Below, piece after piece: positions 26,615 to 34,717 of a stretch of DNA of 64,000 bases (the first letter of the stretch is position 1; each line of letters opens with the position of its first letter). The translations under genes were made by a program, and so were the position numbers. Under the pieces are notes generated by a model. It searched no databases and was not told where the DNA came from. It saw nothing but the letters and a program-made list of their open reading frames with translations. Source of the stretch: Planctomycetaceae bacterium (GTDB taxonomy: Bacteria > Planctomycetota > Planctomycetia > Pirellulales > Pirellulaceae); the NCBI GenBank assembly GCA_024642205.1, contig JAHEBQ010000005.1, positions 905-64,904 of the forward strand, in the 5' to 3' direction.

Positions 26615-27622
26615 TCATTGGTCCTCCAGGCCACCGTCAGCACCAGCAGGTCGCCGGGACCCACTGGCAATCTCCAACATCAACAATGCCAGATTCTGAT
26701 GGCACACTTCTCTGAGCTTCAGGTAGGACATCGTCAGACGTGGGTTGATTTCGATCAGACAGTCCCCTGTCTCTGAGCGATCACTCAGCACCATGTCGAT
26801 CCCAACGTAACCTTGCGTTGGCGGCATCGCCCGGATCGCTTGCTTGGCCAGCTTACCGGCTCGCCAGGCGAGAGCTGGATCGAGGGGAAAACCGGCCCCG
26901 ACATAGTTGCCAAACGGCAGTTGATCAAATAACTGCCTGGATGGCGGAAGGCAATAGTATTCGCGGGGCCCGCACAGGACAGAAACACTCACTGGAATAC
27001 CGTCGATGAACTGTTCCAGTCGATAGTGCTCCGGCGATTGGGAAATGATCCGATTCCACGTTTTCCAGTTGTCAATCAGCTTGACCCCGTCACTTCCGGC
27101 ACCGTCGATCGGTTTGATGACTGCAGGCAGTCCAATCTGTCGTTCCATTCCTGGTTGAAATTCGGCAAACCCCAACCCGTTCGGAACCGATCTGAATCCG
27201 TTGGCACGCAGGCAGTCAATCGTCGTTTGCTTGTTCGATGCAATCCTGACAAATTCGTTGCCGGGACAGATCAGCTTGGCGCTGAACGAATGAAGCCACT
27301 CCAGACAAGCAAGTAAACACGAATTTGATTCCGGAGCAATCAGCAGAATGTGGTCGACCTGTTCGGCCAATTCAACCAGACATGCAGGCAGTTCATCGGT
27401 TGCCCACAAGACATGCTTTTCCATCCCGATTCGATGCGTGAACCTGTCTTCCCCGCGTCCATCGAGAGGGATAACAACGTCCACGCCGGCGGCGAGAAAA
27501 TCCTGCGTGATCGCCTCCAGCATCCGCTCGCCTTGCAACCGGATGGCGCCGTCCGGATCATGAACTTTCCGATCAAGCCACAGCCCACCACCGGACAACC
27601 ATTCGAATATCAGGATCTTCAT
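26615..27622 (-). CDS. ATP-grasp ligase, MfnD / COG1821-like
   Basis: A 335-aa ATP-grasp enzyme that probably joins a carboxylate to an amine with ATP in the cytoplasm. It opens MKILIFEWLSGGGLW, an unusual start that I associate with the COG1821 group, whose characterised member is the archaeal tyramine-glutamate ligase MfnD. The ATP-grasp features are visible: CPGNEFVRIASNKQTT, then LPAVIKPIDGAGSDGVKL (phosphate-loop region), LEQFIDGIPVSVSVL, and the metal-binding end GDCLIEINPRLTMSYL. Planctomycetes carry genes for tetrahydromethanopterin-linked C1 transfer, and relatives of this ligase have been linked to that cofactor; the link here is inference. The gene converges on the LplT-Aas fusion and diverges from a STAS gene. 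Confidence 0.72.
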   Translation of the reverse strand: MKILIFEWLSGGGLWLDRKVHDPDGAIRLQGERMLEAITQDFLAAGVDVVIPLDGRGEDRFTHRIGMEKHVLWATDELPACLVELAEQVDHILLIAPESNSCLLACLEWLHSFSAKLICPGNEFVRIASNKQTTIDCLRANGFRSVPNGLGFAEFQPGMERQIGLPAVIKPIDGAGSDGVKLIDNWKTWNRIISQSPEHYRLEQFIDGIPVSVSVLCGPREYYCLPPSRQLFDQLPFGNYVGAGFPLDPALAWRAGKLAKQAIRAMPPTQGYVGIDMVLSDRSETGDCLIEINPRLTMSYLKLREVCHQNLALLMLEIASGSRRPAGADGGLEDQ

Positions 27623-27768
27623 GCGTCTGGATTTCCCCGCTCCAATTGGATTCTAATTGCCTCGGTCATCCTCGGTTTGCTTTACAACAGCACCAAAAGG
27701 ACTACAATCCGGATTGACGTTTTTCGGCCTGACAAGATTCTGGCCTGAACAAGTAAAAGGAAAATAAC

Positions 27769-28119
27769 GTGGCTACCATGCTTACCCGATCGGATGGCGA
27801 AGTTCTTCTCGCTTATTTTCAAGATGTTCGCATCATCGATGAATCCAGAATAAACAGTCTCGGGCAAGAACTCTCTGAGTTGATTAACAACAGTGAAAAC
27901 AGCAAAATTATTTTGAATTTTCAAAATGTGAGCTTCATGTCGTCAGCCATGATCGGCAAGCTTGTTTTGTTTGGCAAGAAATGCAAGACGGCCAAGGTCG
28001 ATCTTCGACTTTGTAACATCAATGAAAACGTCGATGAAGTTTTCAAGCTGATGAGACTGAACAAAGTGTTTGCAATCGACAAGGACGAAGAAACATCGTT
28101 GAAGAAAATTAAAAAATAG
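27769..28119 (+). CDS. STAS-domain anti-sigma factor antagonist, second copy
   Basis: A 116-aa single STAS domain. The phosphoacceptor region is NVSFMSSAMIGKLVLF, nearly matching NVSFFSSAAINKL of the STAS protein at 20974-21336. It starts at GTG 27769, preceded by an AAAAGGAAAA ribosome binding site at about 27756-27765. No kinase or phosphatase gene adjoins it, so it is an orphan that may be served by the RsbW-type kinase 7 kb away or by another elsewhere. The Lys-rich C-terminus (SLKKIKK) is unremarkable. Confidence 0.87.
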   Translation: MATMLTRSDGEVLLAYFQDVRIIDESRINSLGQELSELINNSENSKIILNFQNVSFMSSAMIGKLVLFGKKCKTAKVDLRLCNINENVDEVFKLMRLNKVFAIDKDEETSLKKIKK

Positions 28120-28308
28120 CATTTCTTCCATTCTGAATCGGTGTTGCTGGATGGCTGGCGGAGATGGCCCGCTGAAAAACTGATAACGATCGATCTGGTG
28201 TGCACCCTTCCGGCAACTGAGCCGAAACTTGTTCGACACCATGGGCGACGTAGCCGGGCGTTGCTGGAAAACGCCCTGACTTTCCACCGGATCCGAGTTG
28301 AGGCGAAC

Positions 28309-29325
28309 CTATTTGGATTCGGGTTCCCTGCCGCCGATCAACGAGATTCCCGCCGTGACACCAAAACCAAGTCCAACCAGCAGCATCGAACTGGCAACTT
28401 GAGCCCCGGTTGGCAGAAATCGTCTGGTCTTCCAGTCTTCTGGGTCGATTTCATCCAGATTTTCCTGCGTCACAAGCACCCCCTTGATTCTGTCGCCGGC
28501 TTCGGGAGAGACACCTTCCTGGAATGGCCACAAACCGACAGTGGAGCCGAGCAGCAATCCAATCAACACCCCGAGTGTTACTTGACGAAATCGACGCAGC
28601 AGCCACTCAAGAAGATTACCGACAATGACGACTCCCGAAACGACGCCGACCCCAACTGGAAGCAGGACTCCCAGGGCCGGGACCATGGCGGCCTCGATAT
28701 CGCGAGCTGAAATCGCGTCCTTGAACTGGTCAATCGCATTAAGGATCGGCACGTATTGACCCAGCAGCAACAACAGGTATCCACCCGAGACACCTGGCAA
28801 AATCATGGCGCTTGCACCGGCTAATCCCGCAAAAAACAAAGTCAGGAAGTTCGCATGGCCGGACCCGACGATTCCCAGTGATTCCAGAATGGAGAGTGAG
28901 ACCATCACCAGTAACGACAAACTTGCCGCCACAATCAATCCGGTTGTTGCAGGATGGGCCATTCGCCAAACAATCGGTAGCCCGCCGAGCGTCAAACCGA
29001 TGAACAGGCTGTACATTACCCAACGTTGATTCACAACCAGCTCTTTTAGCGTTCCAGCGAGCAATAGGATTCCCAGTCCCGCCGCACCGACAACACAGCC
29101 CATCACCAACATTGACCGAAAACGGAACTTCAATCGCGTCATGTCGGCGAGCGCATCGATAAAGACCGGGTAAATCCCCGCGGCCAACAACATCGTCCCG
29201 CCGCTAATCCCCGGAACCAGGTTGGCCAGTCCCATTAAAAAACCACCAAATGTCGAGCGTGCAATCAATGTAGAATTCGACATCTGGACCAATTCATCGT
29301 TTCCGGTCCCTGTTTCTTTTGTCAT
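28309..29325 (-). CDS. DUF368 membrane protein, PopT-type undecaprenyl phosphate translocase
   Basis: A polytopic inner-membrane protein of about 338 aa. The family hallmark is FLMGLANLVPGISGGTMLL near the N-terminus, with a second inverted-repeat-like copy, GASAMILPGVSGGYLLLLLG, in the middle. DUF368 proteins (PopT) were identified as carriers that return undecaprenyl phosphate across the membrane for peptidoglycan and glycan synthesis; the function is transferred from that work. ATG 29325 is preferred because AAGGA lies about 8 bases upstream; the frame remains open to 29502 without supporting features. Eight to ten hydrophobic segments can be counted by eye. It stands between the STAS gene and ispE. 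Confidence 0.85.
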   Translation of the reverse strand: MTKETGTGNDELVQMSNSTLIARSTFGGFLMGLANLVPGISGGTMLLAAGIYPVFIDALADMTRLKFRFRSMLVMGCVVGAAGLGILLLAGTLKELVVNQRWVMYSLFIGLTLGGLPIVWRMAHPATTGLIVAASLSLLVMVSLSILESLGIVGSGHANFLTLFFAGLAGASAMILPGVSGGYLLLLLGQYVPILNAIDQFKDAISARDIEAAMVPALGVLLPVGVGVVSGVVIVGNLLEWLLRRFRQVTLGVLIGLLLGSTVGLWPFQEGVSPEAGDRIKGVLVTQENLDEIDPEDWKTRRFLPTGAQVASSMLLVGLGFGVTAGISLIGGREPESK

Positions 29326-29791
29326 GCGTTTTCCTTGAAGATCTATCACCCGAGCCCGTGATCGACGATTACAGTGCCCGAGTAACCCTGCCAACGCTTC
29401 GAGCGACTCGACCGCCAGCCAACGTGTTTTGCCTGTTTTCCCGAGTTTCACACGAACTCGGGATGGGGACATGATATTGGGACAACCGATACAAGTGAAC
29501 ACCGATCTCTTCCTTGTCTTCCGGAAACCCGTCGCGACCGCGAAGTCTCACCTGACAGTTGCTGTTTGTTTAACTTACGACGATACCCAAAAGAAACTGT
29601 CGATTGGAAAAACAATTCAGTTGGTTAGTAGCGATTTGCGTGAACCGTGATAGATTGTGGGGGCCGAAACCGCAGAAGACAGACCGGCAGCTCCATGACC
29701 GAGTCGACTGGCTGCCGAGAAAGTCATTTTTTGTGAGTCAGTGTTTGCCGATGAAGATTGGTCGAAGGCGCGATCCAAATTAATAGCAACT
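29326..29791. other. Divergent intergenic region between DUF368 and ispE
   Basis: About 466 bp with no supportable gene. Frames in both directions extend the neighbours (to 29502 on minus, to GTG 29741 on plus) but carry no family residues. It must contain promoters for both genes; none could be assigned confidently. Confidence 0.35.
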
Positions 29792-30745
29792 ATGATAATA
29801 CACACGCGGCATAATCAAATCGAGATTGCGGCACCTGGCAAGGTGAATCTTTTTCTGGAGTTGCTTGCCCGTCGCGACGATGGATTTCACGAGTTGGAAA
29901 CCGTGATGTCCAGTGTTTCCATCTTCGACTTCCTCAGGTTTACCTTGCGCAAGGATTCTCAACTGGTACTTTCGATGAGTCTGACTCGTCGAGGATCGTT
30001 GCCGCACGATCCGGACGACATTCCGAATGACGAGCGAAACCTGGTGATTAGAGCCCTTGATTTGATTCGGACAACGGCAAACAGGGAACTTGGGCCTGAG
30101 AAATGCTTCGCCGGGATCAACGTTCACCTGCAAAAGAACATCCCGTCGGCTGCTGGATTGGGGGGGGCCTCGAGCGATGCAGCCGCTGCCTTGATTGCCG
30201 CAAATCGATTATGGAGATTGAACTGGTCCGTTACCAGACTTTCCGAGTTGGCGTCCCAATTGGGAAGTGACATTCCTTTTTTTCTGTATGGCGGGACGGC
30301 GGTTTGCCGCGGCCGAGGGGAGCTCGTTCAACCGATCGATGTTCAGGCCCAAATTCCGATCGTGGTTGCGAAACCACCTTTTTCGCTTTCGACGGCAGAA
30401 GTTTTTGGCAGCGTTTCACTTAACGATAATCCGACCGATAGCGCGGGGCTGATACAAAGCGTCCAGCGATTTGAATCCAAATCTCTGGGTGACCGGATGT
30501 TCAACCGGTTGCAGCAATTCGCCGAGCTGTTGGACCGGAGAATCGCCGGCCAATTTGCCCAATTACGAGACGAGTTCTCACGACTGAACTGTCTGGGTCA
30601 CCAAATGAGTGGCAGCGGTTCGAGCTATTTTGGCGTGTTTTCCAATCCACGCGTCGCTCGTCGGGCCGTTGACTGCTTGTCGTCACGACTTCCACACGTA
30701 AGGATTATTTCTAGTCAGACCCTCAATAGGCCCGCAACAACCTAA
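29792..30745 (+). CDS. ispE: 4-diphosphocytidyl-2-C-methyl-D-erythritol kinase IspE
   Basis: Phosphorylates the 2-hydroxyl of CDP-methylerythritol in the non-mevalonate isoprenoid pathway. A GHMP kinase of about 317 aa with APGKVNLFLELLARRDDGFHEL at the N-terminus (substrate-binding Lys and His), the ATP loop PSAAGLGGASSDAAAAL near residue 118, GSDIPFFLYGGTAVCRGRGE, and GSGSSYFGVF near the C-terminus. ATG 29792 matches the family start, although no strong ribosome binding site precedes it; GTG 29741 is an alternative. The following gene is spoVG, 36 bp downstream, an order reminiscent of Bacillus, where ispE and spoVG lie in one neighbourhood. Confidence 0.94.
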   Translation: MIIHTRHNQIEIAAPGKVNLFLELLARRDDGFHELETVMSSVSIFDFLRFTLRKDSQLVLSMSLTRRGSLPHDPDDIPNDERNLVIRALDLIRTTANRELGPEKCFAGINVHLQKNIPSAAGLGGASSDAAAALIAANRLWRLNWSVTRLSELASQLGSDIPFFLYGGTAVCRGRGELVQPIDVQAQIPIVVAKPPFSLSTAEVFGSVSLNDNPTDSAGLIQSVQRFESKSLGDRMFNRLQQFAELLDRRIAGQFAQLRDEFSRLNCLGHQMSGSGSSYFGVFSNPRVARRAVDCLSSRLPHVRIISSQTLNRPATT

Positions 30746-30781
30746 ACACACAGCTACCAGGGCCACGCGAAGGAGCACGTA

Positions 30782-31414
30782 ATGGAGATTACGGAAGTTA
30801 GAATCAAGTTGATCGACAGTGCCGAAGATCGACTTCGAGGGTTTTGTAGCATTACGTTTGATGATTGTTTCGTAGTTCGCGATCTGAAAATAATCGAAGG
30901 CAACAACGGGCCGTTCGTAGCGATGCCAAGTCGAAAGTTGACGTCGAACTGTTATAAATGTCGAACGAAAAACCACTTGCGCGCAAGCTATTGCAACAAC
31001 TGTGGTAGCCGACTGAAAAACGATCACATCGAACACGACCAGGGCGGCCGGGCCAAACTCTATGCGGACATCGCGCACCCGGTCAATGCGGCTTGTCGCG
31101 AGATGATTCAAGATCGAGTAATCAAAGAACTCAACCAAGAGATGGAGTTGGCCGCGCAACCGGGGTACTGTTCGCGCTACGATGAAGTCTACAACGAAGA
31201 TGTAATCGCGATGCCTCCGGCCGATCCAATACCGAAAACGTCAGCACCCAACGATCGCAAAGTTTCTTATACAGACGGCAAACACCGGTCCCCGGAAACC
31301 CGTGTGGATCAAGGGTCAGAAAAACAGGCCACTCCGCATAAACCGAACCCCGATGTCTCATCTGGCCGCTCCAAACCGTCAGTCGAAGAATTCGGCAAAG
31401 GAATTTTTGACTGA
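30782..31414 (+). CDS. spoVG: SpoVG-family protein with an inserted zinc ribbon and long tail
   Basis: SpoVG proteins are small nucleic-acid-binding regulators. Residues 1-50 match the family (MEITEVRIKL, FVVRDLKIIEGNNGPFVAMP), and the second half of the domain resumes at YADIAHPVNAACREMIQD near residue 94. Between them is an insert of about 40 residues with four cysteines, C57-x2-C60-x10-C71-x2-C74, a probable zinc ribbon (CYKC ... CNNC). After the SpoVG core, a tail of about 90 residues, rich in Pro, Ser, Lys and Asp, looks disordered. Bacillus SpoVG is about 97 aa and has only a short loop at the insertion point. An AGGAG ribosome binding site precedes ATG 30782, and the gene is probably cotranscribed with ispE. 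Confidence 0.85.
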   Translation: MEITEVRIKLIDSAEDRLRGFCSITFDDCFVVRDLKIIEGNNGPFVAMPSRKLTSNCYKCRTKNHLRASYCNNCGSRLKNDHIEHDQGGRAKLYADIAHPVNAACREMIQDRVIKELNQEMELAAQPGYCSRYDEVYNEDVIAMPPADPIPKTSAPNDRKVSYTDGKHRSPETRVDQGSEKQATPHKPNPDVSSGRSKPSVEEFGKGIFD

Positions 31415-31860
31415 TTGATCGCTTCATGACTGGTCGAAATATCCAACGTCCGGTCAAATCACGTCGCAATTGAGCCGGGTGTCAATGGCCCCGGAGATTC
31501 AAGGTTGTGCCGAGAAACAGGCGGTTTTTTTGAGGTTTTGCGAACGGTTTATCGCGATTTCGATCAACATCGGATCTTTGAAACAGATCCTTCATTGGCG
31601 ATTTTCCCTCAAGGCTGGATCTCGATCCCACCTTGGTCGGGCGCTTCAATTCGGTTGTTTGGGTTGATCATCATAATCGCAGCAACCGATTTTCGACATT
31701 TAATGCAACGGAACCCCTAAAACTTGACCCTGTGAAACCTGGTCAATTATACTTGAAACGTAGATTTTGACGGCAGATTTACCGATATTTGGGGTTGGTT
31801 GCAGCGCCCTCAATTCACCCCTCCAATCCCGATTCAACTCCATTTGACTGGCACACTACC
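31415..31860. other. Intergenic region carrying a promoter for the next gene
   Basis: About 446 bp without a supportable gene; two short plus-strand frames (31470-31667, 31505-31720) overlap each other and show no features. A good promoter-like sequence lies at 31724-31753 and is listed separately. Confidence 0.4.
31724..31753 (+). promoter_or_regulatory. Putative housekeeping-sigma promoter
   Basis: TTGACC at 31724-31729, an 18-bp spacer and TATACT at 31748-31753. It would start RNA near 31760, about 100 bases before the exported protein gene at 31861. It is among the closest consensus matches I found in an intergenic stretch of this window. Confidence 0.5.
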
Positions 31861-33144
31861 ATGCAGAGTCACCGTGTACTTTCTGGTTTCGCATTTCTTG
31901 TCCTTCTTTCGGGAAGTTGGTCCGGCAGTGCGCAAGCTCAATCGGGCCAAGCGAGACCGCTGGCCAAGGGCGTGTTGATAACGATCCCGTCGGACCTCAA
32001 TCCGCGCGACATGTTTACGCTCCCAATGGTTCCTCCGGATCTTGACGCGACGAAATTCGAACCCAAAACAGTCTCAAACCAGGATACGCTGTACGGGCAA
32101 TCCCGACGCGTGATTTTGTTTCGCAACAACGTCTGGCAGTATGAAATTTCGTTCGTTCCGCTTCGTCAGGCAAAACTGAAAATCCCGACCGGTAACGACG
32201 GAGTCGTCGAACGTAACATCTGGTACATGCTATTCCGGATCCGCGACATCGGTGAAACCATGACTTTTGACCAAGTCAAACAAAATCCGGAATTCGATCA
32301 CATGGTGAACGAACTAAAGGTGGGAGAGCCTCTGTCTTCGGAAGAAAAAAAATTCCTCCCGCGTTTTACCCTCGAAGGCTGGATCCCAACCGCCAAAGCC
32401 GGGGTCTACCAGAAGGTTGTCTATCGTGACTCGGTAGATCCCATCGTATTGGCCCAGATTCGTCAACGTGAGGATCCCAACCAGGTTTTGCTGGACATGC
32501 ATGAAATGTCAAAAGCCAAGATCCCGGTCTCCAAGAACGACGGCGATCCGGGAGTTTGGGGAGTCGCGATTTGGGAAGATGTCGATCCACGACTCGACTA
32601 TGTCAGCGTGTATGTGAAAGGACTCACGAATGCGTTTCGGCTCGGCCAAAATGCGAATGATCCGTCGAAGTTTAAGACGCTTCAGCTGAATTTCTGGCGT
32701 CCCGGCGACACGGTCAATGAGAACGCGGACGCCATCGATTTTGGAATTCCGCTCGTCGACGACGCGCGCCAACAGGTTTTGATCACCGAGCGATACGACC
32801 TGCCAGGGCCCGTGATTCGTGGTTATTTCGTCAATAAAGACGCCAAACGCGATGTTCTGGTGGTCGAAACCGATGCCCAAGTCAATCTGAAGGATTTCAC
32901 GTCCGCTCTCACGCCGACGCTCGACCAGGGTACATTACCCCCTTCGGTTGCCCAGGCGTTTGCTGAATCCGGTATCACGGTCGATAAGGCGGCGGCCGTG
33001 ACAACGACGATCCCAGGTCGCAAGTGGTCGTTAAAACAAGGCGAAAATGAGTATATTTTGGTACTGGAACCCCAGTATTGGGAACCGTATTCCGGCGGGA
33101 TTCGGTTCATCAAAAGCCTTGATCATTTCTGGATTTACCGCTAA
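31861..33144 (+). CDS. Exported protein of unknown function
   Basis: A 427-aa protein with a clear signal peptide (HRVLSGFAFLVLLSGSWSG, cleavage probably after AQA). The mature part is mixed alpha/beta without cysteines or recognisable catalytic motifs; notable stretches are GVLITIPSDLNPRDMFTLP, NVWQYEISFVPLR, NIWYMLFRIRDIGE and the C-terminal GGIRFIKSLDHFWIYR. It is probably periplasmic. The frame is open from 31789, but ATG 31861 places the signal peptide correctly. A promoter-like sequence lies about 110 bp upstream, so it is likely a separate unit from spoVG. I do not recognise the family; it appears to be a planctomycete-type hypothetical. Confidence 0.78.
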   Translation: MQSHRVLSGFAFLVLLSGSWSGSAQAQSGQARPLAKGVLITIPSDLNPRDMFTLPMVPPDLDATKFEPKTVSNQDTLYGQSRRVILFRNNVWQYEISFVPLRQAKLKIPTGNDGVVERNIWYMLFRIRDIGETMTFDQVKQNPEFDHMVNELKVGEPLSSEEKKFLPRFTLEGWIPTAKAGVYQKVVYRDSVDPIVLAQIRQREDPNQVLLDMHEMSKAKIPVSKNDGDPGVWGVAIWEDVDPRLDYVSVYVKGLTNAFRLGQNANDPSKFKTLQLNFWRPGDTVNENADAIDFGIPLVDDARQQVLITERYDLPGPVIRGYFVNKDAKRDVLVVETDAQVNLKDFTSALTPTLDQGTLPPSVAQAFAESGITVDKAAAVTTTIPGRKWSLKQGENEYILVLEPQYWEPYSGGIRFIKSLDHFWIYR

Positions 33145-33263
33145 AATCTCGCTTCCCGACCTTGATGCAGAAGTGGCACCCGGTTGGGCCTATTATGGCT
33201 CGCGGGCACGAATCGCCAATTCAGACATATCCGAAGAGAATTTGAGATTAAGAAAGTAGATCA

Positions 33264-33515
33264 ATGGCCCACAAAAAGGGACAAGGCTCCAGTCGCAACG
33301 GTCGTGATTCCAACGCCCAGCGTCGCGGTGTAAAGAAATTTGGCGGAGAACGTGTGATCGCTGGCAACATTCTGGTTCGTCAGGTTGGCAATAAGTGGCA
33401 TCCAGGGAAAGGTGTTGGCCAAGGAAAAGACTACACGCTGTTTGCATTGATCGATGGAAACATCATGTTCGACCGCAAAGGCCGACGAATCAACGTCGTT
33501 GCGGAAAACAACTAG
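33264..33515 (+). CDS. rpmA: Large ribosomal subunit protein bL27
   Basis: Ribosomal protein of 83 aa close to the peptidyl transferase centre. The sequence begins [20 protein letters not shown] and contains [19 protein letters not shown] and [20 protein letters not shown], all standard for bL27. There is no N-terminal extension of the kind cleaved in Firmicutes. In most bacteria rplU (bL21) precedes rpmA; here an exported protein gene lies upstream, so the rplU-rpmA pair is broken. A clear terminator follows at 33617-33647, before obg. Confidence 0.97.
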   Translation: MAHKKGQGSSRNGRDSNAQRRGVKKFGGERVIAGNILVRQVGNKWHPGKGVGQGKDYTLFALIDGNIMFDRKGRRINVVAENN

Positions 33516-33616
33516 TGCCTCTTCCGAATGGTCCTGGAATCCATTGGTTTCCAGAGCTGCGAGGCGCTCAAGGAATTTCCGTTCGTTGACATCTCGGTGC
33601 GATTCGAAACAATACC

Positions 33617-33647
33617 AAGGATGCCAGATCTGGCATCCTTTTTTTTT
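33617..33647 (+). terminator. Intrinsic terminator between rpmA and obg
   Basis: A perfect stem AAGGATGCCA / TGGCATCCTT with loop GATC (33617-33640), followed by seven more T residues to 33647. It lies about 100 bp after the rpmA stop and is the clearest terminator in the window. It should separate rpmA from obg, which would then need its own promoter in the remaining 68 bp, or rely on read-through. Confidence 0.88.
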
Positions 33648-33715
33648 CCGATTACGGTTCATCAATCAATACTTGACTTCCAGGCCCGCCTGGTGCCTCC
33701 AACCATTGGATTTCC

Positions 33716-34717
33716 ATGTTCGTCGATCAAGTCCAGATTGAAGTTATCGGCGGACGCGGTGGCCATGGTTGCATGAGCTTTCGAAGGGAAAAGTACGTGC
33801 CGCGAGGTGGTCCCGATGGAGGTGACGGCGGCAACGGTGGAAGCGTCATGTTGGTCGCCAAACATGGAGTGAACAGTCTTGTAGCGCTTGCCAACCGCCA
33901 TCATATTCGCGGCAAAAACGGCAACAATGGTGAAGGCTCCGGTCGCCATGGTGCCAACGCGGATGACATTACCATTCTGGTTCCCGCGGGAACGATTGTC
34001 ATCGATTCGGAATCAGGACTGATCATCAAGGATCTCGCGGAAGATGGAGATTCGGTCATCGCAGCCCGCGGAGGCCGCGGGGGCCGCGGAAATACCCGAT
34101 TCAAGTCATCCACGAATCAAGCGCCTCGGCAAGCAACCCAGGGAGGTGAGGGTGAAAAAAGAACACTCATCCTTGAACTCAAAGTGATTGCCGATGTCGG
34201 TCTGATTGGGAAACCAAACGCCGGGAAGAGCACGCTCCTGAGTCGGCTTTCCAGCGCCAAACCGGAAATCGCGGACTATCCGTTCACGACCAAGTTTCCC
34301 AACCTCGGCCAGGTCCAGATCGATTCTGAGCGAACATTGATCATGGCAGACATCCCGGGCTTGATCGAAGGTGCTTCGGAGGGCGTTGGACTGGGGCACG
34401 ACTTTCTGAAACATATTGAACGTTCTGGAATCCTGGTCCACCTGGTGGAACCCATGCCGATGGATCAGACTGATCCGGTTGAAAACTACGACTCGATCCG
34501 TCATGAACTCGAAATGTACAACGATCAACTCAAATCACGCCCGGAGATTGTCGTCGTCACCAAGTCAGAACTCCCGGACGCCAAACGCGTCGCCGAAAAA
34601 TTGGCATCCAAAATCGACAGCGAAGTATTCCTGATTTCCGCCGCAACCGGTGACGGATTGCCAAAATTGATGAACCGGATTTCCCAGGTTCTGGAGCAGC
34701 ATGCAGCATGCAACTAA
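33716..34717 (+). CDS. obg: Obg/CgtA ribosome-assembly GTPase
   Basis: Essential GTPase of large-subunit assembly and stress signalling. The 333-aa protein has the glycine-rich Obg fold (residues 1-155, for example GGRGGHGCMSFRREKYVPRG and GGRGGRGNTRFKSSTNQAPR) followed by the G domain: GKPNAGKSTLLSRLS (P loop), the switch sequence ADYPFTTKFPNLG, DIPGLIEGASEGVGLGHDFL and TKSELPD as a variant of NKxD. There is no C-terminal OCT domain, which many bacteria lack. The G4 motif reads TKSE instead of NKxD, a variation worth noting. Its last 10 bases overlap coaX. Confidence 0.95.
   Translation: MFVDQVQIEVIGGRGGHGCMSFRREKYVPRGGPDGGDGGNGGSVMLVAKHGVNSLVALANRHHIRGKNGNNGEGSGRHGANADDITILVPAGTIVIDSESGLIIKDLAEDGDSVIAARGGRGGRGNTRFKSSTNQAPRQATQGGEGEKRTLILELKVIADVGLIGKPNAGKSTLLSRLSSAKPEIADYPFTTKFPNLGQVQIDSERTLIMADIPGLIEGASEGVGLGHDFLKHIERSGILVHLVEPMPMDQTDPVENYDSIRHELEMYNDQLKSRPEIVVVTKSELPDAKRVAEKLASKIDSEVFLISAATGDGLPKLMNRISQVLEQHAACN

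Noticed and set aside
33175-33190. TGGCACCCGGTTGGG, a possible sigma-54 promoter upstream of rpmA
   Set aside because: The -12 GC dinucleotide is missing (GG instead), and ribosomal protein genes are not expected to depend on sigma-54.
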